A DNA stretch of 64,000 nucleotides from Rhizophagus sp. LPA8_4_AMF (Eukaryota > Glomeromycota > Glomeromycetes > Glomerales > Glomeraceae): assembly GCA_021464525.1 (NCBI GenBank), contig JADRCO010000003.1, positions 1 through 64,000 on the forward strand. The letters run 5' to 3'. A model generated the notes under the pieces. The model was not told where the DNA came from. It searched no databases and saw only the letters and a program-made list of their open reading frames with translations. This document shows, piece after piece, positions 38,302 to 50,117 of this stretch. Both the position numbers and the translations under genes were made by a program. Numbering within the stretch: the first letter of the stretch is position 1; each line of letters begins with the position of its first letter.

Positions 38302-38446
38302 TTTTATTGCGAAAGAAAACTGTAACGAGATCAAAAAGTACCTCTGACCCCCCAAAAAACTTTCGGGTGATCTACTGCGGATGATCGTCGGACAATATAT
38401 ATACCATTCCATCACTCATCAAATCATTTTTAAAAATCTTTCGACC
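38302..38446. promoter_or_regulatory. Short divergent promoter upstream of PRO1
   Basis: Only 145 bp separate the ATG of the basic protein gene (-) from that of PRO1 (+). The PRO1 side carries a GC-rich patch (acctctgaccccccaaaa) that differs from the AT-rich flanks. Both genes must share this control region unless they reach into each other. Confidence 0.5.
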
Positions 38447-39993
38447 ATGTCCCATAAAAATCCTCGAACAGGAAAATCACAATCGTTAACGATCGTAATA
38501 AAACTTGGAACTTCATCAATATGTGATGAAGAAACGAATTTGCCTTTATTATCAAATCTTTCGCTAATGGTTGAAACTATTGTAAAGCTTAGGTTTTTAG
38601 GCCATAAAGTAGTTTTGGTTTCAAGTGGAGCTATTGGAGTTGGTTTAAGAAGATTGGATTTGGATAAAAAGCCTAAAAAACTCTCTGCAATCCAGGTAAT
38701 ATTCTAAATGTCATATTTGATTGATAATTCAGGTATTTTCTCATTACAATAACTCTTATTTTTATTGTAGGCTGTCGCCGCGGTTGGTCAGGGAAGGTTA
38801 ATGAGAATGTTTGACGATCTTTTTAGTCAACTTAATCAACCGATTGCACAAATACTTTTAACTCGTCATGATCTTTCTAATGTAAAATATTATTTACCCA
38901 TTATTTTATTTTAATTAATTATTTTTAATTTAGTTCTTTTTTGTTTATTGTTCATTATTTATAGCGAACTCGATATATTAATGCTGTCAATACTTTTACT
39001 GAATTGCTAGCAATTGGAGTTGTTCCAATTGTCAATGAAAATGATACAGTTTCTGTTAGCGTAAGTTATATATGAAAATCACAAAAAAAAGGAGGAAATT
39101 TAAATGATTTTTCACTCTAGGTATTTTTATAGGAAATTAAATTTGGAGATAATGATACTTTATCCGCCATAACAGCTGGTATGGTAAATGCAGATTATTT
39201 GTTTTTGATGACAGATGTCGATTGTTTATATACGGACAACCCAAGAGAAAATCCCGACGCAAAGCCTATCGAAGTGGTTGAAGATGTGGGAGATTTGAAA
39301 GAACGAGGTTTGAATTATAATATTTTAATTATCTGTATCGGTCTTTAAACTACAATTCCTTATTTACTTAAATGTTTTATAGTTGTGGTTTCGACTCCTG
39401 GAAGTTCATTGGGAACTGGAGGAATGGTAACAAAACTTGCGGCAGCAGATCTTGCAACTGCTGCTGGAGTTACAACAATTATAAGTCGTGGCTCAGCACC
39501 AAAAAATATAATTTCAATTGTAACAAATTTATCAAACGTAAATCCAAATTCTCCCGTTTCAACATCAATCCCTATTCATACACGATTTATAGCCAAAGAC
39601 AATCCAATGATGGATAAAAAATGGTGGGTATTACATGGATTACATACAGCTGGCACTATATTTATTGATGAAGGTGCTGTAAAAGCAGTGAAACATAAAA
39701 GTAATTTATTTGCGGCCGGTATCGTGAAATGTGAAGGAAGTTTTGTGGCTAATCAAGCTGTTAAATTAGTATTTGAAAAGCATCATGTTAATGAGAATGG
39801 AAAAGAAATTGTTGAGTTAATTACAGTTGGGAAAGGTTTGGTGAATTATTCCTCATCAGAAATTTCTCTAATTAAGGGATGTAAAAGTAGTGAAATTGGA
39901 GAAAAATTGGGTTATATGGATTGTGATTTCATTATTCATAGAGATAATTTAGCTGTTATATTGAAAGATCCTGAATTAAATGAGAACAATTAA
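38447..39993 (+). CDS. PRO1: Glutamate 5-kinase (gamma-glutamyl kinase)
   Basis: Five exons (38447-38695, 38771-38881, 38965-39060, 39133-39307, 39383-39993) join in phase to 413 residues. It phosphorylates glutamate to gamma-glutamyl phosphate, the first step of proline synthesis, in the cytosol. The amino-acid-kinase fold is clear: [10 protein letters not shown] near the start, [58 protein letters not shown] and [21 protein letters not shown]-terminal PUA domain begins near residue 315 ([16 protein letters not shown], then SLFAAGIV-like). The start MSHKNPRTG lies in the same frame as a short upstream extension, but only this ATG leads directly into the conserved fold. The length is typical of the yeast enzyme. 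Confidence 0.95.
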
Positions 39994-41019
39994 AAAGTTT
40001 TTAATAAAAGGCAAAATTTTGTCAAATAATTTAATGTTTTTAACATTCCTCGTATAACGTGAGAGTTTTTTTTTATTAAACTTCATTTCCGTAACTATGA
40101 TTTCTCTTTCTTACAGTGGTAGCTCGTTATTTATATTTAACTTTTCTAAATTACTAACTTTGAACAAAAAATATCTATAAATCAATTTTTTTTTTTAAAA
40201 AAAAAAACTCCATTGTATTTGCACGCTTTATTGTAATGTTCAAATCAACATTGTTTGAGGGCATTGGTGAAAATTAGTGTATTTATGCGGAAGAAAAAAT
40301 TTTTCGAAAAATTTAATCAATCAATCTCAATATCGATAACACATTGACATAACCGATTTCTAGATTATAATAACAAAAGTATTTTAATTATCGGAAGGAA
40401 TATTTTATAAATCGACTGTTATGTCGGAACTTATGGTTTCTCTTCAATGTAATCTCGAATGAGAACAAGAATGAAGGATATGGACGTATTCAGATATTGA
40501 TTATTATTGGAAATATTCTGCAAAGTCTTATTACTACACAATGAGGTGGCGAAGTCAAGATATTTTATATGAATTTTTACAGTAATCACAAGAATTTACC
40601 AAAAATCTTCCATTTTTTTATTATCGAAATAGTATCGAAATTCACTCTATGGCCCTTGTATTACACCGCTAATAAATTTACAACAGCAATATAAATTTTT
40701 ATTTACTGTATCTGTCAATTCCAAAGTTAGTGCTTAAAGATTCTACTGTATAGTGGTGGGAAGCATTAAGATAATAACAGTAGAGATTTATAGATATAAA
40801 AGAGATTCGAAAGCTAATATCTGAAAAACCTAACTTATAGCTTAGTTGAAACTCTATTTTATCAGTATCTAGACTATTTTACAGAAAGAAATAATACGTT
40901 TATTTTTAATGTGTAAACTTTATAGTCCTTACAGAAATAAGGTGGAATTTTAAATATCGATATTTGATATCGACTAAGTCACAGAGAACAATAAAGGTTA
41001 TAATTGCAATAATCAAATA
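39994..41019. other. Convergent intergenic region
   Basis: About 1 kb between the ends of PRO1 (+) and the DnaJ gene (-). No gene, RNA or repeat is recognised. Confidence 0.5.
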
Positions 41020-42312
41020 TCAAGGTTTTATTTCACGTTGCTCGCTTATTTCTTTCCACACATTGCCCAAGATAAATAATGAACTGGCAAGGCAATAGGA
41101 ATTTTCCTCATTGTATTCGTATTCTTTAAGGACTTTCTCACAGGTTTCATGTGCTATAGAAGATATTTCTGATAACGAAAGTTTCCAGATTATGTTTTGA
41201 ATCTAAATTGTTTAAACGTAATCGTTAATTTATGATTTATTTTGATATCCGCAGAAAATATTAAACGAGCTTTTTACCTCCTCTTGGTCTATTTCCTTAA
41301 TCTTTGATACTAAGGATCCATAAATCAAGCCACCAAAAAACCAGAAATTATTAGTAAAAAGAGAAAAATTCCTTGATATGCCCTCCTCAAAAGACCCGCC
41401 TACATGGGCTGCGGCTTCAGACATGTAAATATCGCCTAGTAAGGATAGTAACTCTTTGCCATTGGGTTCCGCCAAAAGTCTCTGAGCTTCTTGACGAAGA
41501 CTTTGCTCAAACGATCCGTTATCATGTTTCGGAAATTGAGAGAGTTTATCTTGTAGATAACGGACAATGCTGAACACACGAGTGTTATGACGACGTTTTT
41601 TCTGTTCAGCTGACATTACATATGCTAGTTCACTATCCATAAATGAGAATAACCAGAGACCAATTTCCAGGTTACCGATGTATGGTTTCCAGAATTCTCC
41701 TCCTACATAGCAGTTGAACGATGCTTTATCCATGAAAGCTATGTTAACATAAATTAGGTGAGTTGAAAGAAGCGAAAATTACCAGGTATATAGCAAATAG
41801 TCTCGAGACCTACTGTTGCCAACTATTCCGAAGTTATCGTAAAGTGCGCGACTGCTCTTATCTGAAAGAGTCTGGTATGCTTTTGAAAGGTTGGCCCACT
41901 ATAATTATGACATTGGATTAATGTGAGTAGAAGGTAAAAGAAAATAAATAAATCTCTTTCTTTACCTCTTCAATTTTGGAACTGCCATTCTTATCTGGAT
42001 GATATTTCAAAGCAAGTTCCCTGTACTTCGATTTAATGTCAGCCTCAGTCGCACTAGGTGTTAATTGGAGAATTCCGTACAAATCCATTTCTTTTGATTT
42101 ATTGACAACTATCGCATTGAAAGGGATAAACGCCTTAGTGTAAGACAACAAGATAAATATGCTTTTTATTGTTCTTTACCATGAGAATGGTCCTTCAGTT
42201 CTCCTGACCATTTGTTTAATATAGATATTTGACGTTTGTTATACTCTTCCTTACTGATTTCATTACTCTCGAATTGTTGTTTGTTCCTTTTTAATTCTGA
42301 ATAAAGATCCAT
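41020..42312 (-). CDS. J-domain protein with DnaJ-X domain (CAJ1/DJP1 type)
   Basis: Five exons (42312-42180, 42108-41966, 41898-41814, 41738-41278, 41202-41020) join in phase to 334 residues. After a short N-terminal helical extension (MDLYSELKRNKQQFESNEI) comes a J domain near residues 55-120 (LYGILQLTPSATEADIKSKY, with HPD in LALKYHPDKNG). It runs directly into a DnaJ-X domain (VGGEFWKPYIGNLEIGLWLF, then LSLLGDIYMSEAAAHVGG, then IIWKLSLSEISSIAHETCEK, VLKEYEYNEENSYC). J proteins stimulate Hsp70; yeast Caj1 and Djp1 carry this X domain and work in cytosolic and peroxisomal import. The third donor (gtaggt at 41813) is chosen because only it keeps the frame. The N-terminal extension before the J domain is unusual and rests on one small first exon. 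Confidence 0.85.
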
Positions 42313-42873
42313 TTTCTAATATTAATGCAAGGATTTATTATCCAAACAGTATATAACACACTATATTTGTACCGGACTCACAGACGCATGGTGGTCTATT
42401 AAGAAAAGATTTGTACAATAATGACTAACTTTATTTGTATATAGTGCCAATTTATTGGGCTTGTTCGTGATAGTACTAACCAAAGAAATTTTGGTTTAAA
42501 CTTCCCGGATATACTTAAAATCATAAAGCTATGATATAAATTAAAACTAGGTTAAATATGTTAGAGTACAATGAACTAATTTCATAATTGAATAAAGTGC
42601 GTAAAATGATGTAATTATTTCGTAGTGAAAAATTATATTACGTAGAAATTATGTAAAATTATTTATTTGTAGATAATGCGTGTAATAAAGATTAATAAGA
42701 TTATTAATGGTAATGACGAAAGAGATGAATTCTTGTGATCATGATATTTTGACATTTATTATAGGAAATAATTTAAAAATGTAATTACGTATAATTCCGT
42801 ATGATTGTATATAATTGTATTATATATATATATAGTATCATATGTTTATTTTATAGTTGAGCGAACAGAAGAC
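42313..42873. other. Divergent intergenic region
   Basis: Between the DnaJ gene (-) and the small repeat protein (+). AT-rich with a short TA repeat near 42820-42832. A ttttatag site at 42856 could be an acceptor for an unseen upstream exon of the next gene. Confidence 0.4.
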
Positions 42874-43728
42874 ATGAGCGAACTTGAACAAAATCTTTCT
42901 ATGCTCACGTCCAAAAAATAATCCTCATGGTTCACAACCAGTTGTAGGTTATATTTACTATGATGGTACACAAGAGTCATTCGAAAATAGTGATAAATTT
43001 ATACTCGATTTTCCAGGAGGTGGTTTTATTACGATTAGGAAATGCTTTGATATGGAATATATAACTGAAAAGTTGTATAATGAATATAGTCGGCGCATAC
43101 TGGATGACTGGTTTAAAAGTGAGATAAGTGAAAGCTTAGCTCTAATCCATGTGGAAATCTATAATATGAGCGAACTTGAGCAAACAGAAAACATGAACGA
43201 ACTTGAACAAAGGCTCTCTACACTCAAGAGATGGTTTGATACGAGATGTATAACTGAAGAGTTGTATAATGAATACAGTCGGCGTGTACTGAATGACTGG
43301 TTTGAAAGTAAGTTAAGAGAAGCTTAATCCTCATTTGATCCGTTCTAACAATATTTAATCAATCACGCAACTAGAGATGGGGATCGACTCACGTGAGTCG
43401 ACTTGACTCGACTTTAGGAATCCGCTTCGGCATTTCGGTTCGAATCGGCTCTGACAAATTTTGATAAGAACAGACTCAGTTCTGACCAAGAGCCGAAATG
43501 GAACTGAAATGGATAAGCCGACTCGAGCCGACTCGACTCGGCTCCTCAAATAGTATCGGTTCGGAACCGAAATGAGTCGCTCGAGTCGCTCCCCATCCCT
43601 ACACGCAACTAAAAGGACCGGATGATGAAAAGCCGTTTTGGAAAAGAATTCTTGATAAGGCAATATCCCTTGGCTATACTGTCTTGGCAGCTCTAGCTTC
43701 TTTATTTTCCAAACGAGTTACTGATTGA
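42874..43728 (+). CDS. Small protein with duplicated SHOCT-like hairpin
   Basis: Three exons (42874-42908, 43039-43307, 43616-43728) give 138 residues. The protein contains two copies of one unit: MSELEQ..LS.L....FD..YITEKLYNEYSRRILDDW, then MNELEQRLSTL....ITEELYNEYSRRVLNDW. Each looks like a helix, turn, helix hairpin of the SHOCT type. The tail (WKRILDKAISLGYTVLAALA) is hydrophobic or amphipathic and may bind membrane. The first intron is supported because splicing gives the two repeats equal length. The second intron (308 nt) contains a 230-bp hAT element with an 8-bp duplication; without it the intron would be 70 nt, the usual size here. The first donor (gtccaa) is weak, and the function is unknown. 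Confidence 0.65.
43372..43601. mobile_element. hAT-type MITE inside an intron
   Basis: A 230-bp element begins TAGAGATGGGGATCGACTC and ends GAGTCGCTCCCCATCCCTA, imperfect terminal inverted repeats of about 19 bp. It is flanked by an exact 8-bp duplication CACGCAAC (43364-43371 and 43602-43609). TAGGGATG-type ends and an 8-bp duplication are the hallmarks of hAT elements. The interior is rich in GACTCGAGCCGACTC-like words, with GC well above the surroundings. It has no coding capacity. Confidence 0.85.
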
Positions 43729-44611
43729 ATAAATGTACCGTTTTCGAGTCCAAACCATTACGTTTTTTAGCCTCAAGACATCATTTACTAAATATTTAAT
43801 AAATGAATTTCCTTCGTTTAGTTAAAAAAGATGTTGATATTATTTTAGATACCATTTTGTACAAATGAAATATATTCCACGAAATTAGACAATGTTCATA
43901 ATTCAAAATAAATCTGGCTATCTTTGCCCAAAAAGTGGTGAATCTGTTTCATTTGATTTTAGTATTTCTCATTCTATTAGGATCCTTCAAGAATGGATGA
44001 AAACCATAGTTACCGATGTTAAGTCCTTATCTCAACTGCGGAAAACGGTTTAAAATAATAATGTTAATATACTCATAAAATAAAGCTTATACACTGCGCA
44101 ACTACACTAATTTTCATGTTTTACATATAGAATCGCTAATATTTGTTCTTCCTGGTTGATAAAGATGTCTGAAAGTTTAGTTTATATAATTTTAAGGTTA
44201 TTAAACTACTGTAAGAAACTATATATAAATAAACTGATTTCACCATTACAAGAAAAATAAATGTTGTAATATTAATTAACCATTTAACATAGTTTTTTTT
44301 TAAATTAATTTGCTTAATATTTAATTATATCACTAAATGTGATAAGAAAAATTTTTTCCATCCAAGTTTATGAAGATTTAAAAGGATTGATGGCGGATAT
44401 TTTAGGGTTAAACAATATCTATGACTAATATGTGTATCAGTAAGAGGCTAGTATTAACCAATGTAACTTCGATTATATCAAAAATTTGGCACTACCACAA
44501 GTTTTCTAATCGGATTGAATGAAAATAGTCAATATTAACCTGTACGTGTCATATTGTCACATGCTGTGGTAAATCAAAATCATCAGAGCGTAAATTTAAT
44601 ATTACCTTAAT
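43729..44611. other. Intergenic region
   Basis: Convergent 3' flanks of the small repeat gene and MTU1. A small open frame 43892-44053 (+, 53 residues, MFIIQNKSGYLCPKSGE) reads more like protein than its neighbours, but no family is recognised. Otherwise nothing is seen. Confidence 0.4.
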
Positions 44612-46726
44612 TTATAATGGTTGTTCAATAATTCCACTTCCAAGGCACCAATTTCCATCCCATACAACGACATTCTATTATATATATATATATATAAACG
44701 TTTAGGGTTATTTAATATATAAAGATTTATTTTTTGATTAGCTTACTACCTGACCGGGTGTAATGGCTCGTTTAGGTGTACTAAATTTCACTATATAGTT
44801 TCCATCAGATCTTGAATATATTTTAGTATTCACTCATATAGTTAAATTTCGTTAATTATAATTTCTTACCTTCTTGTTACTTTACATAGTTCTAATCATT
44901 AAAAAGAATTGTTGAAAATATTTCAAACGGAAACTGTTAAACAAACAAACCGATCTTACCTGCAGGTTGTTGATATCTAAGCTGAGTAAGTAAATTGATG
45001 CCTAAAACATACGTATAATTATTATATATTGATTTTGATCACAGCAAAATATAAGCTATATCATTTCACTACCTCCTTCAATTCCTTTAGGAGGTTCACC
45101 CCAACTCCATATCCAATCCTTAGCGACGAGTTTTGAAGAAAATAATAATGGGTTTGTTCTTTATTTTTTTTTTAAAAAAAAGATTGTAAAACACAAAGTT
45201 ATAATAAATTACTTAATCTTATCTCCAATAAATAATTCAGTATTTGTACTCACGATCCAGGTACAACGATTAAAGAATTATTTTTAATGTCTTTTCTTAA
45301 AACAAACCATCTATAATTTATTGAAATACTAAATTAAAATTTGTAATTATTAATAATTTACAAATTAAAAAGACACATACCGATCAGGTCCATAATGTAT
45401 TCTTACGCATTGTCCAATAGTGTAAGAAAATAAACCACGATGATGACCTAAAATAGTCTTAAAGTATTAAAAATAAAAATTACTCCTAAATTTGATCATT
45501 TTATATTTACCGATAATAGTTCCATCTAATGTCTTTATATTTCCTGGTTTTGGCATAACGTATTGTTCCAAGAATTCTGAAAATTTTCTTTTTTTTCCCA
45601 CAAAACAAATGCCCATACTTTCTTTTTTATTAGCAGTTTCTAAATTTGCCTCATGTGCAATTGATTTAACTTGCTTTTTATGTAAGTTTCCAACAGGAAA
45701 TATTACCTATAGATGAATAAAGAAATTATTTAGAGATGATTAATGTATATAAAATGCCAATTTTTTTTTTAAATTCTATTACTCTTTGAAGATTTTCTTC
45801 GGCAACTGTTGATAGGAAATAACTTTGATCTTTGGTGACATCAACTCCTAATATTGACAATGATTAAAACCAATTGATAAAAAAAAGATTGAGCAAGATC
45901 AAAGTATAACAAACCTCGTATTAATTTAACTCGTCCAGAATCTGTGCGTTCGATTTGAACATAATGTCCTATATTTTTTTAAAAAAATAAATGTAAGTAA
46001 AAAAAAAATTAATGATTTGATTTGTACTTTTATACCTGTGGCTATCCAAGTATTTTCTTTATCTTTGCTATTAATAGATTCCAAACATTTATTTAAAAAC
46101 CAACCAAATTTAATTTCACGATTACACATTACATCAGGATTTGGAGTGATTCCATTTTCATAATCTTCAATCATCCTTGTAAACACCTGCAACCAATATT
46201 CTTTTGTAAAATCGAACTTTAAAAAAAAAAATCAAGAAATCATTTCATTAGAAAATAATTTAATACTTAAATCTAAACTTATACATATTTTATTCACCTG
46301 TCTGCAAGATACATCTAGCTGTTTACATACTGTCTGAACATCTTTCCAATCTTGATCACTTGTGCAAACTCCGCTTTCGTCTGTTGTATCCCAATTACGC
46401 ATATAAACACCTTCTACTACATATCCCTATTTATTTAAAAGAAAATAATATTAATGGAAAATCAAATTTATTTTTTTAAAAGTCCAAAGTCATTTTTAAT
46501 ACCTGTCTTTTTAGAAGGTATGCTGAAACACTCGAATCCACACCTCCTGACATGGCTACAATAACTACAAAAATATTTATTATATATTTTTATAAAAAAT
46601 TTTTTCTTAATAAAAATAAAATTAAAGGAATATACCTTTATCACCCGGATGTGGATACCTAAAGTGACTTATGTAACGACATAAAAGTTTGGAAGATATT
46701 ATATGTTTACCGAAACAGGGAAACAT
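44612..46726 (-). CDS. MTU1: Mitochondrial tRNA-specific 2-thiouridylase
   Basis: About thirteen short exons on the minus strand from the ATG at 46726 (MFPCFGKHIISS) to the stop at 44612-44614 (WCLGSGIIEQPL). The enzyme puts sulphur on U34 of mitochondrial tRNAs for Lys, Glu and Gln (bacterial MnmA; yeast Slm3). The PP-loop SGGVDSSVSAYLL binds ATP near the start. The first catalytic cysteine is in TPNPDVMCNREIKFG and the second in ESMGICFVGKKRKFSEFL. GHHRGLFSYTIGQ and the C-terminal barrel (VVVWDGNWCLGSGII) follow. The N-terminus is short and basic, suiting mitochondrial import. One intron near 44676-44694 contains a TA repeat. Exon ends were partly read by eye, so the count may be off by one. 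Confidence 0.9.
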
Positions 46727-47587
46727 CTCGATTTTTTAAAGTTTCATCCTTGAAAAAGATTTTGTTTAACGCGGGAATGGATTAATGGATTATATAAACG
46801 GTAAATCAATACCCAAATGGGTAAGGTAGGACGGTGTGGCTTAATACGATTTTTGACCTATCAAAATTATGTCGAAAATAACCATTTTATCGAGATTTTT
46901 TTTTTATTTTTATTCGCAGTATAATTTTATAATAAAACTTTCGTTTTCGTTTAAAATAAACTTGTGGAAGTTACTAAACAAAATCTCTTTGTTTCTAGTT
47001 TATGAGTTTGTGGCGATGTAAATTTTAGATCTTCGATTAATGTATGCTTAATAATGTTTTATGATAACTTCTATTCAGGATTTTTTTTTTTTAATTTATT
47101 CTTTTACCGTTACAAAACGTAATAAAAGTGATAAAACTCCGGCTGGAACTAAAGATCTGCATCATTATTATTGGATCATAAAGATCGGTTATCTTTTAAT
47201 TAAAAGTTTGAACGAAATAAATTAGTTACCATATAGATATTTATTACTTAACTGTAACATAAGCCGCATAATAATTTTTCAAATCAAAATAACTTTATTA
47301 AGACAAAACTTTAAATCTCAAAATTTTTTCGAGGAATACTATAACACAAAGAAGTGCTAAATGCATTTTTTTTTTAAATCATACTATAACCATTCTTCGT
47401 TTTTCAAAAAAACTTCTCGTTCTAAGTAATTTGATTGAAAATTTACTACTATTTTTATGCATTCAATTTTTAGTTCAACTTATATTAATATGCCTTATTT
47501 TAATATTTATATAATTTTAGAATGGATATAAAACTGCTTTGCATGTAAATACATTTAAAAATAATATCTTCTCAAATTAGAAGAGGA
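46727..47587. other. Intergenic region before the kinase-family cluster
   Basis: No gene is supported. It marks the change from the dense housekeeping block to the accessory region that follows. Confidence 0.4.
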
Positions 47588-48260
47588 GAGCTATTAAGGA
47601 ATTGTCCGAATAAAGTATTTATATTCAAGTTACTTTTTGAAAACGTACAAAATGAGGTTCTTGACAAATTCATTAGAAGTTTTAGTTGATATTCCTTTTA
47701 ACTTATAACTATTATTCAATAGAAAGCGTAGCTAGATTAGAATTACATTTCAGAACTTTGGTTACTGTTTTATTTTTCACCGATAGTACTTAGTAAAAAA
47801 CTTCGAGATAAAGTTTATAATTCTTTAGCGAAATTTATTAAAACAACAAAGGTTATTAAATAGGATTTGATAATAATTTTAAATCATATTTCAATAAGTT
47901 AAAAGAAAATTACCAAAAAACGTAATTATAACATGATTGACTTTTTATTAATTCACTTGAATTTTATCAGTAGCAGGAGCCTCTCTTCCATAAAATAATT
48001 GTTCAATCTTATGTCGTTGCTTACTCGATTGCGTCGAGGTTTTAAGTTTTAAATGTCTAGTGGAATCTTATTATATTGATTGGAGAATTATGTTGGTTAT
48101 TAAACATAATAACCTTCCTCTGGTCTAAAAATTCTGAAATGATAATTTTAGTAAAAAATACAGTTTTTTTAGAAAAGAATGGTGATGTAATTAATAAGTC
48201 TATTTTACATTCTAAAACTAAATTTGATCAGATAAAATTTCAAAGTCTTTATATATGCAT
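47588..48260 (+). pseudogene. Decayed helical-domain piece of the kinase/RING family
   Basis: Translated pieces match the helical domain of the genes at 0.9-5 and 51.8-55.9 kb in the same order: FIFKLLFENVQN, SVARLELHFRTLVTVL, then SEMIILVKN and DVINKSILHSKTKFDQ. The frame is lost several times and stops occur, so it is a host-family pseudogene. It is not preceded by a kinase, so it belongs to a unit whose 5' part is gone or was never here. Confidence 0.8.
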
Positions 48261-48458
48261 TAATTAGAGGAAATTCTTATTAAATAAAGTTTCTTGCTTG
48301 AGCCAGAAATTTCTATAAAGTTATTTGTTGACTAAATTGTTGCCAATATATTATTAAAGAAGGTATAACTTTTAAGACATTTTTTTTTAAATATCAAACT
48401 AAATGTCATTATTATATCGTTTTGAAGAAAATAATATTAATAATGAGTATTGTTAAAT

Positions 48459-48576
48459 ATCACCGCTGGTGATTGTCACCTTATCAGAATTAGCAGAATT
48501 AGGGTAGAATTTTGGGCGGAATTAAAAATGGTATGAAACTCTGCCTACTAATATCAGCTAATGCTAGTGCGGTGAT
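48459..48576. mobile_element. Possible small MITE with ATCACCGC ends
   Basis: ATCACCGC (48459-48466) and GCGGTGAT (48569-48576) form short inverted ends of a GC-richer 118-bp block. A GGTGATTGTCACC hairpin sits just inside the left end. The same TCACC/GGTGA theme occurs at 56.1 and 57.1-57.2 kb. The target duplication is unclear. Confidence 0.4.
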
Positions 48577-48861
48577 TTTTTGGTTTTTTACTTTTGTATT
48601 TTTAAAATAATTTTTACGCGAAAGCAATAAAATTTTTTAGCGTCATATAGAATATAGAGCCACATCCTTGTTTGAAAATCAATTTATTGTCAAGATCGGG
48701 AAACAATAAAACAATACCAAATAATTACTGCGCCATGAGATTTGCGAATACATTACGGACGAAAAATCATTTAAAATAAACAAAACATTATTATTTAGTG
48801 AGTTTCTGCTATTTACTTCTAAGAAATTAAATAAAGGAATAAAAAGTGTATTAAGAAAGGA

Positions 48862-49795
48862 ATGGGAGAAAACTCTAAGATAAATAACTAAAATTATTGG
48901 TTAAATGATTCAATATCTGAGGAACATATCAAATAATATGAATATTCGGACTTTACAAATATCCAACAAATAGGAAAAGGTTCATATGGAACTGTTTTTT
49001 GCGTTAATTGGAAAAATTCTAATCTTCTTTTCGAATAAAATATTAGACTTTAATACAATTATTTTCCTACAGTTAAAGTTGCTTCGGAAAGTTGATGACC
49101 ATGAAAATATTATAAGATTCTATGGAATTACGAAAATGGAAGATGGTATAGAAATATTATTATAATTAATGGGATGATTTATTTTTCTTGTTAATACTAA
49201 ATTTTTTTTTCGTTCAGATACAACTCATCAAACAAATTAGTAATCTCTAGCCCTAGAATATGCTAATAATGGTACATTAAATACTTATTTAAATGAACTT
49301 AAATGGAGTGACAAATATTGCTTAGTATTGAAATTGGTAAGTGCCGTAGAATTTTTATATGAATAAGATATTATTTATCGTGATCTGGTAATTATTGATT
49401 TTGTAAATCCATTCTTGCTAATTTCAGTTAATATATTCTAATAATTTTTTTAATAATTAAAAGCACGCAAATAATGTACTTGTGTATCAGAATAATATTA
49501 GATTAGCAGACTTTGAGTTATCGAAAAAGATTGCTGAAGCATCAAGTGATACATCAAAAATACTTGGTGTGATACCCTATGTAGATCCGGGAAAGTTTTA
49601 ATAATCAAGTCAAAATTATAAAAAATAAAAAATTTGATGAATATAGCATAAGAGTTTTAATGTGGCAAATTTCAAGTGGATATAAGCCATTTAAAGGTTT
49701 CGATTATAATGCGCGTTTAATATTATTTATCGTAAATGGTAAAAGAGAAGAAATTATTGGTGGAACTCCTGTAGAATATAATAAACTATATACCG
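48862..49795 (+). pseudogene. Broken copy of the family kinase
   Basis: Matches the intact kinase at 51831 exon by exon: MGENSKI start, [58 protein letters not shown], the [20 protein letters not shown] segment, and [13 protein letters not shown]. Stops interrupt the first exon early, part of the lysine-bearing segment is missing, and catalytic loop and DFG residues have changed (IYRDL, DFE). The copy stops abruptly after EYNKLYT at 49795, where unrelated sequence begins. It is a host gene copy that can no longer make a kinase. Confidence 0.85.
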
Positions 49796-50115
49796 GTCGC
49801 GAACGGATTTTCTTTGGATGTTTCTTTGTACAATTCGTACGCTTTTGGTAACTTAACTGTAGTGGTTTCAATAGCAAGTTGATGAATATATAAACCATTA
49901 AGTTTTGATATATCCATCTCGCATTTTGCTACTTTATCATGAAATGTTTTATATATTTTGTAATATATTTTTGAGTAACTGGAGCCGTATTTTGTGGTGA
50001 CGGTGTTATCAATCCAAGAATAATATTTGATGTAATTTGTTGAGGCGATAGAACAAAGTCTATTGTTAAATGTGGAATCGCCGAAACGTATATATTGGTG
50101 CTGCATTATTTGCAT
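49796..50115 (-). other. Foreign minus-strand open fragment in the kinase array
   Basis: An open stretch of about 105 codons (QHQYIRFGDSTFNNRLCSIA, then MDISKLNGLYIHQLAIETTT) begins exactly where the kinase pseudogene stops and runs on the opposite strand. No family is recognised. It may be a gene fragment carried in by rearrangement. Confidence 0.35.
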
Positions 50116-50117
50116 AA

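Noticed and set aside
39372-39617. Open frame overlapping PRO1 exon 5
   Set aside because: It is the shifted frame of the conserved glutamate-kinase exon; the translation is compositionally biased.
43388-43566. GACTCGAGCCGACTC words as a regulatory cluster
   Set aside because: They lie wholly within the hAT MITE and are best explained as its internal repeats.
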